This document shows, piece after piece, positions 1-10,437 of a stretch of DNA of 30,419 bases. Source of the stretch: Trebouxia sp. TZW2008 (Eukaryota > Chlorophyta > Trebouxiophyceae > Trebouxiales > Trebouxiaceae); assembly GCA_002118135.1 (NCBI GenBank), contig BDIU01000529.1, positions 1-30,419 of the forward strand, given 5' to 3'. Position numbers and translations under genes: made by a program. Position 1 is the first letter of the stretch. Each line of letters begins with the position of its first letter. A model generated the notes under the pieces. That model was not told the origin of the DNA, searched no databases, and saw only the letters and a list, made by a program, of their open reading frames with translations.

Positions 1-71
1 TGGACTGTGCTTTTATGCGTGTAGGGTGCCTGCATGGCAGCTCAACTGCTGGGAGCTTGCTTTTCCTGCAG

Positions 72-161
72 TCTGGCCCATCCCCAGCGGCCCGTGGACT
101 TTGCCACCTACACCCCCCTTGAGCTGTGGGAGGGGCACCACCTATTCCATGATCTCTATAA
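72..161 (+). CDS. Possible exon of an unrecognised gene entering from the left
   Basis: A TGCAG acceptor just before base 72 opens a frame of 29 codons that includes PQRPVDF, TYTPLELWEG and HHLFHDLY. It ends at a good donor (GTAAGC at 162); if that donor is not used, the frame stops with TAA at 163-165, so this could instead be a last exon. The composition (Trp, aromatic and acidic residues, few Cys or Ser) looks coding. I do not recognise the family. No promoter or start lies in the window, so the 5' part would be further left. It may or may not belong with the exons at 1291-2031. Confidence 0.3.
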
Positions 162-798
162 GTAAGCTCCTGCCTGAATTTCTGCTGCCTGTGACAATTC
201 AGCAGACTTGTGTAGCAAAACATACTTCCCTTGTTCTCACGACAGCTGTATCAGTGACTCCTGCACAAGCAACCAGGGTTGCTAACAAATCAGCAAGCAT
301 TTAGCAAGAACAGCTTACCACCATTCTGCATATTGCAAATGAAGTGCCTATGCGCATGCCGCTGTGTGAAATCCCCTTGATGTGATTTGCGACACGCCGT
401 CTTCGTACGACACCACTAATGCAGATGCGGTCCCATATGCCCTGGCTTTTGCTGCTGCGTGACAGGCCCGATGTACCAACTGACAGATCTGACGGCTAAT
501 CCGTGCTGATGCTGCCGTTTGCTACTGCCATAACATGATATGCCGATGTTTAGCGTGACAGGACAGTATCGGGTGCCTCTGAACACGCAACTGTGAAGGC
601 CTGACGGTTGCTTTGACCGCTGATGACCCCAGGTGTGGCCTTATCCGACCAGTTGCGCAGATCTGTGTTAAACACGCGAGACTGCATGACTTGCAGGCAA
701 TCACGCGCGACTGCACAACACGTCACTGATCCATGGGTACAGAGGCGATGCTGCAGCGTGCAGGCTGACGTGCAGCTGCGCTCAGAGCTGCGCTGGCA

Positions 799-843
799 GC
801 TGCCTACGGTTCCCGTGACCCTGAAGATGAAGCAGGGTTGCTC
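799..843 (+). pseudogene. Apparent decayed copy of the exon-like block at 1291-1335
   Basis: Reads AAYGSRDPEDEAGLL in one frame. The block at 1291-1335 reads AAYSFRDPKEAGGLL with the same length of 15 codons. In the downstream copy the last codon is followed by a GT donor (GTGATG); here the same place has GC (GCCCCG) and an in-frame TAG follows. I infer a local duplication of one exon with loss of the donor in this copy. Which copy is ancestral cannot be told from the sequence. Confidence 0.4.
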
Positions 844-860
844 GCCCCGTAGCTGTCGCG

Positions 861-886
861 AAGAGAGAGAGAGAGAATAATAATAA
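861..886. repeat. GA then AAT microsatellite
   Basis: A run of GA dinucleotides followed directly by three AAT/TAA units. Confidence 0.8.
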
Positions 887-1060
887 CGAATGCAACACTA
901 CATGTATGACTGTATCCCCTGCTCATGTACAATTCGCGGACACAGCAATTGCATCCTCATCAAGATGACCTGATGACCTTCGACAGAGATCGTGCAGTGT
1001 TCAAATCCCATCGAACCGGTTTTTGACCGCTTTCGGAAGGCTGCCAAGACACAACCAGAT

Positions 1061-1162
1061 CCCTTACCCATACCCATACCCACACCCGTACCCACACCCA
1101 TACCCACACCCATACCCACACCCACACCCACACCCACACCCACACCCATACCCATACCCATA
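1061..1162. repeat. CCCAYA hexamer array, 17 units
   Basis: Seventeen consecutive six-base units, mostly CCCATA and CCCACA with one CCCTTA and one CCCGTA variant. The minus strand reads GGGTRT repeats, i.e. G-triplets every three bases. The unit differs from the plant heptamer and Chlamydomonas octamer telomere repeats, so this is an interspersed minisatellite rather than a telomere. Open frames through it (Pro-Ile/Pro-Thr on the plus strand, Gly-Met/Gly-Val on the minus) are artefacts of the repeat. Confidence 0.95.
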
Positions 1163-1290
1163 GTGCACAATCTGCGATTCTGCAGGCTACAGCAAGTCAG
1201 CAGTGGTGCATTCGAAGCTTGGAAAAAAGTTGTTGGGATTGAGCATTGCAAAAAACAACACACATTGTAATGGTGATTAACACACATACT

Positions 1291-2031
1291 GCTGCCTACA
1301 GTTTCCGTGACCCTAAGGAAGCCGGAGGGTTGCTCGTGATGCAAAAGCTCTCGCCTGCCTTGTGCCTCAGTTGCTGCTGCTGCTGCGGCCGCTGCTGTTC
1401 TTGTTTCAGCTGCCACAGCATGTTGGGTGGCAAATGTGCACAGGTGATGCCAATATTGCTTGTTGCTACCTGGTCACCAACAGATCTCAGGAGATGATCG
1501 TTCCTGTGCTGCTACAGTATGCTGCTAAACTGTGCTGTCACTTACATCAATTCGGTCAAGCCATTCATGAACACTTTAGCACAGTATGTTTGTTGCACAT
1601 ATGAGTAAGCTGACGCTGCCTTTACTACCCCGCTGCAGTTTAGTAACCGCAATAGTCAGGCCTCAGCGGCCTCTCGAGTACACTATAAATAGGTCACAAT
1701 CCTGTTGATTGAACACAATTCGCTAAGTCCTCCGCATGTAAATACAACCGCTGTGTCACCAAACAAGTCTTGCACAGTCTTGTTTAGCATATGCAGATAC
1801 AGCCCATTGCTGAGCCCAATGCCACCAGGTCAAAGACAGGTGTCATGTGAATCTCCACCTTGCTGACTTCGATACAACAGCTTCTTGCAAATGCTGAAGC
1901 TGTACATGGGTGACACAGGTGTGGCTGTGCAGACAAATGTCTCTGTTCTTGACATGAGCCTTGACCCTTTCACCCTCACAACGCTGCCAATGCGCAAGAC
2001 TACGGTTTCACTGATGGAGAGCTTGGAGTGA
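1291..2031 (+). CDS. Exons of an unrecognised gene (3' part), model incomplete
   Basis: Candidate exons: 1291-1335 (AAYSFRDPKEAGGLL, then donor GTGATG), 1410-1583 (58 codons after a pyrimidine-rich TTTCAG, containing DANIACCYLVTNRSQE and VPVLLQYAAKLC, then donor GTATGT), 1639-1692 (17 codons, RPQRPLEYTIN) and 1881-2031 (50 codons to TGA, containing KLYMGDTGVAVQ and MSLDPFTLTTLP). Phases fit between exons 1 and 2 and between exons 3 and 4, but not between exons 2 and 3. Either exon 3 is wrong, an exon is missing, or the last exon uses a later phase-0 acceptor such as CAG before 1926. A TGTAA at 2263-2267 suits polyadenylation. The second exon looks helical. I do not recognise the family and assign no function. 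Confidence 0.4.
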
Positions 2032-2661
2032 TGCTCAATGAGGCACGACCAATTTTAGCGTCCCTTCCCTTACCCGTTCTGCTTTCATTTCTCGTTCCAT
2101 TACCTGCAGGCCTCGCCACATCTGGGAGCACACTTCACGGCAGTGTAGTGTCTTTCGCTGGACTGGCTACATACAATTAGCTCAACTGCAAGTCCTGGCT
2201 AGCAGCGACGCTTACGAAACAGAGCTGTATGTTGAATCTAGCTGACAAGCAGAGCAGCATGATGTAATACATCTGTGGTGAGCTTGGTGGTGCATCAACG
2301 CTGCCGTAGAATGCATGCTGAGGTAGTGCATCTGCTTTTGGCAACTCACATCGCTTTGAGCATTCGACAACGGACATTTTCTCAGTTCTTGGGCTGCATC
2401 AGGCCACCACATTTGCATTGTTGCAGTGATTCCATAGTATGAACCGAGCAGCTGTTGCCCTGACTATGTTCAGGACAAAGCATAAATGTAGTGTCACCAC
2501 TGGAGAGAAACTGTCTGACTTCAAGTGTCAGAGCTCACATACATCAATATGCATAATAGGACCTGCTGGGTCCTGACATCCTAAGCCCTACATTTGTGCA
2601 CCTGGCCATTCCAGATTGGTCTCATACACAGCCTTGAAAATAGTGGCAAGGCCAATTCTTC

Positions 2662-2708
2662 CAATCAGTTTTATTTCAACAGTCCTGCTGCTGAAATAAA
2701 ACTGATTG
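2662..2708. repeat. Perfect 17-base inverted repeat (hairpin)
   Basis: The left arm CAATCAGTTTTATTTCA (2662-2678) is the exact reverse complement of the right arm at 2692-2708. The 13-base loop can pair three more bases (CAG/CTG) after one mismatch. It lies between the end of the left gene and the start of the Tudor-like gene. Confidence 0.9.
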
Positions 2709-2850
2709 TGCAGATTTTGATTACCCTAATTCGCCAAACAGCTTTGACAGCTCGCCCCTTTAAGTTGAAGTCAGTTGAGCGCCGGGTCAAACAGTGAGAG
2801 TGATCCTGGTGGTGCTGAAAAACAAGGTGCAAGGGGTTGTCTACACCAAT

Positions 2851-2877
2851 CTACAGGGTGCGCGTTGCACCGTGTAG
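2851..2877. repeat. Inverted repeat, 11-base arms with one mismatch
   Basis: CTACAGGGTGC (2851-2861) and GCACCGTGTAG (2867-2877) pair at ten of eleven positions around the five-base loop GCGTT. Confidence 0.8.
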
Positions 2878-3189
2878 GTTTTGCATCTGATTTGCACAGA
2901 AGTCACTTCCATAGCGAACTCTGGGATCAACTTTAACAAGAGGCTGAAAGTGGTCTACGTCACACTATGGTACGCGTGGCGTTTTAAGACTTAAGCGTCC
3001 GGAATTATGCATGCCGTATTCTATAAAGCCCGTTGCAGACTTGTGCACTCAAACTGCTGATGCAGTTACTTTAGACGTTTTGACTGCCATCGCTGCATTT
3101 TGCCTGGCGGGCGCTTTGGCTGCAATTTTTGCTATCTTCCACGTCTGCTATACTTGACGTTTTTGCTTGTTGATCATCAGGGCAGGACC

Positions 3190-6100
3190 ATGTCTGGCAA
3201 GGCAGATGCCAAGCGTGCCAAAAGTCCCACCAGCCTTCAGCTACCTTTTGCTCCCAAGAGGCAGAAGGTGCGACACACAGTCCTTCGTTGGAGCAGCTGT
3301 TGTTGTGACACAAGTCTTGTGCAAACTTGTGTGAAGCTGCATGATTAAGTAGTTGCAACATGCACAGTTTCTACAAGCATATGGGAAGAGAGAGGGGGGT
3401 GATCCTTGTTATACACAAGGTTGACATTTGCATTGAGCAATTCAACTGATGATTACAGCACTTCAGCACAGTCAGTGCAAACACATAAAGCCTGCTGCCA
3501 TTATTGCCAAGGCTAATGCTGGTCTGTATTTGCTTTATCGTACACTGAGCAATTCAGAACACACAGCTTTGCATGGTCGACCGACTGGCAGTGATGCACA
3601 CAGCGCATATGCAAATGCTTTGCGGCACAAAGTCCTTGTCTGAAGCAGGCTGCTATTGTTGAGGAGGGTGACCTTGATGCTTCTGGCCCTTCAGTGCTGC
3701 TAAACAGCAAGACAGCCATGGATATCAGCCTTGATCGGGCTGATAACCATGTCGTCCCAGTTGCTGATAAGGCTGTGCCCTGTGACAAGGTAAGAGATTT
3801 TGACCTGATGAAACACCCTCAAATTTTGAAGCTTCTGTGTAGCCAATCTGGCATGCTGAGGGCCAGGCCGTTTCACGTTCAATCAAAGACACTCGAAAGT
3901 GAAACAGACTAATGGTGCAGCGCTGCAGTGCCATCAGCAGTATTATGCATTTGTGCTGTCATGCACAAGCACTGTTTCATGCTGCTTCTGGTTGATCAGT
4001 TGCAGCATGCAGTTGGCCAGTAGAACCTGTTGCTTGCACACAGTCATGTTGCCACTGTTGTTCTACATGACAAGTCCTAGCATGTGATGATCACTGTGTA
4101 TGTCTGCAGGAGACACAGGTGAGAGCGCAGGAGTTAGAGGCCTTGCCACTGGTGGCACCTATCAACGTCAACATCAAGGGCGATGGAGGCATGCAAAAGC
4201 CACAGAATGCTCAGCCTCAAGACAGCAACGCTGCCTTTGCTCTGCCTGCTGCAAGAAAGTGGCTGACCCTAGACAGCAAGGTGCGCCTGTGTAGATGATG
4301 CATGCCTAGCTGCTGAGATCTAAGCTGCATCACATTGCGCATTGCAGCCTGCTGGGACCTGACTCATTAGCACAATCACTCAAGCCGTAGTTGGCATTGC
4401 AACTGTGAGCTGTGGATCAAAAGTCAAGACTTCTTGTGCTAGTTGCCAAACTACCAGCATTACTGATCGTCACTTCTTTGCACAACTTATCATGGTATTG
4501 TATTTTGCAAGAGTCGCGTACTGTACATTGCATGCCCTAAGGTCAGTACACCATACAAACGACCTTGCAAATGCAAACAGCTCGCAAACACTTGCAGTGA
4601 TTGTTGACACATTGTTGCATGCAAGGGTGTTTTGCAATTGACAGGTCAAGCCAACAATGCATGAGGGTGAGGCCTTTCAGGCAGCTATACCAGACCCATC
4701 TAGTGGCTTTGCATCAGACGATGATGAGAACAGATTCCTGAGGTGTGAGCGTGCGCTCTCCTTTGAGGAGGCCCTGGCTTCTGCAGAAGGTCCAGAGAAA
4801 GCAGCAGCTGAACTGCTGCCTCCTTCGGCGCGCTTTGACGATGTTGACAATGAATGTGATGATGATGAGGGCAACGGTGGTACTGATGGTAATGATGGGT
4901 ATCCAAACGAGGTCAGCCCACATCCTGTGCTACAATACAAGTGCAACAGCTCTTGCATGTTCCGTAGCATGGGCTGGGGTGATGTCAAACGCTTTGCGAG
5001 GGCTTTGAGGTTGTTGACGTGTATGCCGACAAGCAATGTGGCTGTGTTGCAAATGCCAAATGGGAAACTACTGATCTTATGGGAGGTTTTGGCAGGCTTT
5101 TGCCTTCAAAGAAGTCTTGATCAGACCTAGTTTCTTTCTGCAGCCTGCTTGAGCAGCATCTCTTCAAATTGGGCGTAGGTGTCTTGCCTGGTGTGCATCT
5201 TTGCATGGCCAGCGTTCGTTTTATGCACATCAAAGCTGTTTGTACAATTCAAAAGTATGCCCAGTCAAAAGTTTGCTTGCAGACCAAAGTCACTTCATTG
5301 CCTAGCAGTGTCTCTGATGCATTTGCTGCTATCAGTTATTGTTGCGTCATTGATAAATGTGTTGCTAGTGGCACTGCCAGGCTGAGAGCTTTCAGCAAGC
5401 AAATGCCTACATCACTTGCCACCACCACCAATCTCTTGCATGCACTTGCACTCACATATCTGTTGCCTTGTTTCAGCACTAACCCAAATACAGTTGTAAG
5501 GACAAGCATCAGCCAAATACTGTTGCCTCAGAACAGTGAGAATTTCATGTAGAGGTTATCTTCTTGGCAGCTAGTGCAGTGGGTATCAAGAGAGAACACT
5601 GTCCCTAGCGCATCTTGACCGCAACAGCTTTGCTTTCTGCACACACTGTATCTGGCAACAAGTGAATTCATGGAACGATACCACTTTGACTGTTTTCACC
5701 TCAACATTCCAGCATTATTGCAGTGGAACAATGCAGTGAAACTGTCATCAGACTAATGGCCCTGCACTCAAGTCTGAGCCGGCCTGCATGTCCTAACACC
5801 CTTTTGATGACTGCAGCCCATCTTTCTGGGAAAGTTTCTTCACAGCCGGGGCCACCGCCTCAAGAACGACAAGGTGTCGCTGTACTGGTCAGATGAAGAA
5901 GAAGGTAGTGGTGGTCAGTGGGTGGAGGCCATTGTGCAATCATTTGACGCCAAGAAGGGCCAGCACAGGTCAGCACCATCATCAACAACATCACCATGAC
6001 CATCATACCGTCGTCGTCTTCATCATCGTCATCATCGTCATCATGCCCATCGCCTCCAATGTCATTGAAATCATCATTCACAATGTCATCGTATTCATCT

Positions 6101-8602
6101 CCAATGTCATTGTCTGGTAGTTGTCTGTAATTGTCTTGTAATCATCTACACTGCAATTAGTATCTTCAATGTCATCGTACCATCATTTCTGACCACCAAT
6201 CTGCCAAATGCATGCAGAAGCAGTAAACTGCCTCTAAACAGGCACAAGTCAGCACGTTGAGGTGGGCTGTAACAGCTGCTGTGAAACACGTTTCTGCTTC
6301 TAAGTGCCTCACCTGACTGGCATGCCATTTCTCCAAGTGTCGCTACAGCATGAGAGTTGCAGTTGCTTTGGGCTTCATCCTTGTGCTTGAATCTGATACT
6401 TTCTGTTTCAGTTGCCCTTGTTCAGTTGCTTTTCTTCTACGTGAGGTTATAAGGTATGATTTGCCACTGCGCATCAGTAACTGTTGCACGGTGCCAGGTG
6501 CATGCAGTGAAGAACCACATGGGCCTCTGTACTGGGACTTTGACTTAGCAAACATCCACATGCCTCAAGTACAACGTAACAGCACTACGCATCCAGCCGA
6601 TTGGTTGGGCCTGTAGGCATCCTGATTGACGCAAGGCCTGCAGGGTATACTACCCCCAAACTGGAGAGTATGTCGAGGTGGATTTCCGGCCTTTGACCCT
6701 AGACCGTGTTGGGCTGCATCCAGAAAACTCCTTGGTATGGAACCCAGCACGTGATCTGCCCAACCCACATGCAGCCATGACAAAGCAGGTGCGCAGCCTT
6801 CATGATGCTGCTTGAGCAAGCTTGACTTACAAGAAAATCACCCAAAACAGAATGCTATTTGCAGCTGTTTCATCTGGCCTGTCAGAGTCACAGCTGACGC
6901 ACAGCGCCTGACTTCCCATGTTATCTTGTTATGCGCTGCATGAGTGCCACACTGTGCTCATGCACCTCAGATCTATGCAGTCAGCACATGCACAGGAAGT
7001 CGGATGCAGGCATGACATCTCATATGCTGCGGCTGCCTGCCATGTGCGTTGAAGCACTGTCATTCACTCATCTGTAGACAGCTAGCCAAGGCAATCCACG
7101 CTGATCAACATGAATTGTATCAGATGTGCATGGTCTTGTTGTGAAAGCTTGACTGTTGCTGTTGTGCTGAAGGCATATGATACAGACAAGAGCAGCCCAA
7201 AGCAGCAGCATATGACATCAGGAGCGACATCGAACTACAAGTCACCGCCCAATGACCAAGACCTCAAGAGCCCTCAAGCCCCTCTGGACACTGTCAAGGC
7301 TGGCAGCCACAGCTTTGCAGCACAAGATCTGTCCAAGAGTGCTCAGGGCAATTTCCAGATCCAAGCCAGGCACAGCTCATCTGCCCATGATGACAGGGTA
7401 TTCATTCGTTCATTCATTCATTCTCTCATTCATTCATTCATTCATTCATTCACAACGTGGGCTAGGCAGGCTCAGCAGGCCCATCTAGGTACGTACAGAA
7501 GCAGTCGACCAGTTTGGTCATGTGCTAACCTAAACCATTCATCAGCTGCTGACCAAATTGATGTCCAATGGCTTGGTAAATTTGCTGTCTTTTTGATTGT
7601 TGCAACATGCTTGGCAGATTGAACCACTTACTATTAATTCGTGCCAAGTCACCCAAAAGGCTTTGATGCATGCTTGCAAAGCTGGTTGCGAAACAGAACT
7701 TGTGCATGCTGAGTTGCATAGTCACCTAACGCTAAAGCTCTTAGTGACCTGCACAGTCCTGCCAGACAGCTGTATATCAATGTTCTGCAAAATGCTGTCG
7801 CTGCTTGGCGTATCACAGCCTTTGTTTAACAGCTGGCCAACTCTTGCAGGTGTCTCAGCAACAGGGCAGAAAGTCTGAGGCCAGTACCAAGGCAGCTCAG
7901 CTCTCTGGCAAAAGCAATCTGCAGCCATTGCCACAGCCCAAAAACCTCCACACTGCAAAGGTGCCTGCTCTGCACCGTATTTTGTGTTGTGAAGGTTGCA
8001 TGACATTTGAGATAGACCAGCTGCTGTCAGCTTTGCAATTGTTTTGTTGGCAATGCTGAGTCAGTGTTCATGCTCTAGGTGGTGTTCAACACCACCTGGT
8101 TCCTGTGAGCTGCATTCAGCATTGCTGCATACATCGCATGCATCTACATGGCGTCAGCTTAGGACTGCTGCGTACATTTTCAGCAGCACCTTGGGCATCT
8201 ATCTGTAGTGTCTGCGATGCTTTGAACGGGTTTTGGCCACCAGCATTTGTTGTATGCTGATGCATCACATGTATGCAATGTAACTTATAGCAAGGGTCTG
8301 TACATGCTGAAGTAGTCCACTGGCATGTGTCATCCTGACTGTGCAAGTGCTGGTATGACTTGACACCCAGCGCATGCTTGATGGCAAGCCCACATGGCCA
8401 GTAGCTTGAAAAGCTTCTCAAGTCATCCTCTGCAGCAACCCTTGCTGACGTGCAGGCTGTGCATGAGCCTGAGATCACGAAGGCAGCAGCTGCCTCATCA
8501 GCTGAGCCTGTGATTGCTAAAAATGCCAGTGATGTTGCTGTGGAGAGGGACGTCATAGCTATAGTGGGTATTGCTGAACACCTGGATGGCGCAACTTTAT
8601 AG
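3190..8602 (+). CDS. Tudor-like domain protein, probably nuclear (9 exons, 478 aa)
   Basis: Exons 3190-3267, 3649-3789, 4110-4280, 4645-4911, 5817-5968, 6644-6788, 7173-7397, 7850-7960 and 8456-8602 join in a consistent frame with GT-AG introns. Residues 1-26 are basic with a nuclear-signal-like end (PFAPKRQK). Residues 131-219 are acidic and low in complexity (DDDE, DNECDDDEG). Residues 236-284 look like a Tudor/chromo-barrel fold: KVSLYW, a short acidic turn, GQWVEAIVQSFD, then KGQHRVYY and EYVEVDF; this resembles the strand pattern of domains that read methylated histones. A Ser/Gln/Lys-rich, probably disordered tail follows. I infer a chromatin-associated role from this domain only. The acceptor of exon 7 (GAAG before 7173) and the last exon (an alternative CAG acceptor lies upstream at 8436) are the weakest parts. 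The start is the first ATG of the frame after a possible leader acceptor. Confidence 0.72.
5983..6120. repeat. CAT/CGT trinucleotide-rich tract in an intron
   Basis: Imperfect CAT, CGT and AAT triplets run through the start of the intron after exon 5 of the Tudor-like gene, with a twice-repeated CCAATGTCATTG motif. The Asp-rich open frame on the minus strand is a by-product of the triplets. Confidence 0.8.
7398..7453. repeat. (ATTC)n microsatellite starting at a splice donor
   Basis: About thirteen ATTC units with two variants begin directly at the donor of the seventh exon of the Tudor-like gene: the intron opens GTATTC. The frame stays open through the tract, so retention would add a Phe-Ile-His-Ser repeat. 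Confidence 0.85.
8077..8097. repeat. Perfect 10-base inverted repeat in an intron
   Basis: AGGTGGTGTT and AACACCACCT pair fully around a single C. It lies in the last intron of the Tudor-like gene. Confidence 0.85.
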
Positions 8603-9623
8603 GTCATTAGATATGACTACAAAACAAGCAGTATCCGCAGGCAGATTGAGGGACAGCACTAGTGCTTGCACAGGCACAAGTGGCAACTGACTTGATGTAG
8701 ACCTCTGAAAGCGCATGCACCCGTCAAAAATGTGCGCCTTGACTGCAATCTTGAAATAAATGGTGGAATTGTCTGGAAGTCGTTTCTTTGGCTCACGAGA
8801 CAAGCGCTGTCTGAAACGTGTTAATTGTATGTCCCCGACAAACTGCACATCATTTTGATTGGTCCTGCTAGTATTTGCACAATGAGCGATAATTCTGGCC
8901 TTTGCCTCAACTCAGGTGCTAGCACCAGCTGCAAGCTTACACTAATTATTATGCCAGGATTGGGATCCCGTGTGCAGATGCATTGCACTTGTTGCTCAAC
9001 ATAGCGGCATCAACATCGCCATGGATCCTATGAAGCACTGAAATGGCAAGAAATTGAAAAAGGTGTCACAAGGGGTACAACTGTGAGTTGAAGCAGCCAA
9101 TCAAATAGTCAGAAGTATGAAATGACTGTCAAATGTCAGAAAGGGTTGCTTGGATAAGATGCACTAGTCATGACCATGATGATCACTGCGCATTTTGTGT
9201 GCTCGAACTGCCTGCCGATTGACTGGAAATTGCTGTGTGGCTGGGCAAATCAAGCAGAGCTTAAAGTCTTGTCAAATTTGATTGGAGTCCTATACATGTG
9301 TGTTTTGAAACGCCACCCTGTCATAATGATCGGCAGAATGTGCAGGGCTTGCTTTGCTGTGCAATTGCAATCAAGCGCCAGCAAGGTTGCGATGCTCCAG
9401 TGCTGCTCAATGCTGCACGGACGTGTCTTTGTGTTTGATGGTCATCATGACTTCTGAAGAACAAGGCAGGACAGCAGCAGTAGCCTGCGCAGCTTGCATA
9501 TGCGCACTGCAGACTGCACCAATAGACCAGCACCCAACAGGTATGGCGGCTTTTGCTGCAGGACCTCTTGTCTAACACCCTCATCGACTGTTTGTCACGG
9601 AGGCTTATGCTGTTTTGCACAAG
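8603..9623. other. Convergent intergenic stretch, no gene seen
   Basis: Lies between the 3' ends of the Tudor-like gene (+) and the DUF4258 gene (-). Open frames are short and without family signal. No TGTAA was found on the plus strand soon after 8602, so that gene's polyadenylation site is not visible. Confidence 0.5.
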
Positions 9624-10437
9624 CTAAGGACAGTAGCACTCCCAGTCCCTGTCTTGATCAATGACAGTGATGACCTTGGTGTCGGTAGGGCAAGCCGCAA
9701 AGACTGTCTGCAGACCAACAGCAATCTATGTCAGCAGCATGAGTGGTGCACACAACCATTGTACAGGGCAAACAAAAACAAGTGTGACAGGTTCAAAGGC
9801 AGCAGAGAAGTCATCCTGTGCTTTACCTCAATGTTCTTCAGACTGTCACCAACCTTGGCGTCCACAACATACTTTGGGCATGGCAACAACCTGTAGCCAA
9901 ACGAAGAACATGAGCGCTGAAGAGTTGCATAGCAGACTTGACTCATATTGCGAGTGTCAAACATGCAGCTGGCCACTGAGGGGCAGAGGAATCACCCTGG
10001 GACACTTTTGCGTGAATTGATTTTGCCACTGTTCAGAGACTCATCAACATCATCCTCTGTAATGAATCTGCAGTAGCGCACAGGTCAGCATCTGCATGCT
10101 TGCAAACGCAAGGCCATGCTTGCTTGGCTGCATACCTACATTTCATGCGGCAAATGGCATGGTCTGTGTATATCATTGGTCTTGACAGAAGAGTCTTCAG
10201 CAGGAGATTGTCAGACAGCCGTTTCTGCTTGCTGTCTGCTTGCATTCTGAACACTGCAATCGCCCACACTGCTGCAAATGAGGCAACGGCCCCGAACAAA
10301 CCCCATGGGGACCTTGGCTTTCGAGCCTTCTTCTCTCGACTGGATTCAGCTGACTTGTCCTTGCGAAACCGTTTTGGTCGCTGAGCTTTCTTGCTTCCAA
10401 TACCACGTTGCCCGCGGAAGGGGCTTTTGTAAGGCAT
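9624..10437 (-). CDS. DUF4258 domain protein with N-terminal membrane anchor (4 exons, 173 aa)
   Basis: Exons (minus strand) 10437-10136, 10067-9996, 9890-9827 and 9707-9624 join in frame. An in-frame stop 19 bases upstream supports the ATG at 10437. Residues 4-43 are very rich in Lys and Arg, and residues 45-63 (WGLFGAVASFAAVWAIAVF) form one membrane span or a late signal anchor. From about residue 88 comes a DUF4258 pattern: TDHAICRMKCRFITEDDVDE, then an SGK turn, PKYVVDAKVG and VFAACPTDTKVITVIDQD, ending in Cys-Tyr-Cys-Pro. DUF4258 is a small fold best known from bacteria and of unknown biochemical role. The basic N-terminus followed by a hydrophobic segment suggests attachment to an organelle or the ER, but which one is open. 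The gene is divergent from SSU72, 474 bases away. Confidence 0.82.

Larger units (their letters stand above)
162..1060. other. No convincing gene; decayed exon copy inside
   Basis: Open frames here are short and rich in Cys, Gln and Arg, as expected of noncoding sequence. The exceptions are a 15-codon block at 799-843 that matches an exon-like block at 1291-1335 (annotated separately) and a short GA/AAT microsatellite near 861-886. Confidence 0.5.
2032..3189. other. Intergenic stretch without a gene
   Basis: No open frame with convincing composition and splice sites was found. The stretch holds a TGTAA at 2263-2267 and two strong inverted repeats (2662-2708 and 2851-2877). It should also contain the promoter and 5' leader of the gene starting at 3190. 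Confidence 0.55.

Noticed and set aside
1003..1020. tRNA-like T-loop (GTTCAAATCC)
   Set aside because: No matching acceptor, D or anticodon stem in the 80 bases upstream.
1061..1162. Telomeric repeat
   Set aside because: The unit is six bases and degenerate, unlike CCCTAAA or CCCTAAAA, and the array is internal between genes.
898..1416. 172-codon minus-strand frame with Gly-Met/Gly-Val repeats
   Set aside because: It is the CCCAYA hexamer array read in reverse plus low-complexity flanks, and it overlaps better plus-strand exons.
5169..5552. 127-codon plus-strand frame
   Set aside because: Lies inside an intron of the Tudor-like gene; Ser/Cys/Thr-rich, no family signal and no compatible splice phases.
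6510..6536. Fifth decayed exon copy (resembles 5860-5886 of the Tudor-like gene)
   Set aside because: Similarity covers only about 27 bases with a one-base shift; too weak to annotate, though mentioned with the duplication pattern.
8116..8607. 163-codon minus-strand frame
   Set aside because: Antisense to the last exon and intron of the Tudor-like gene; the Ala/Ser-rich part is the mirror of the coding exon.
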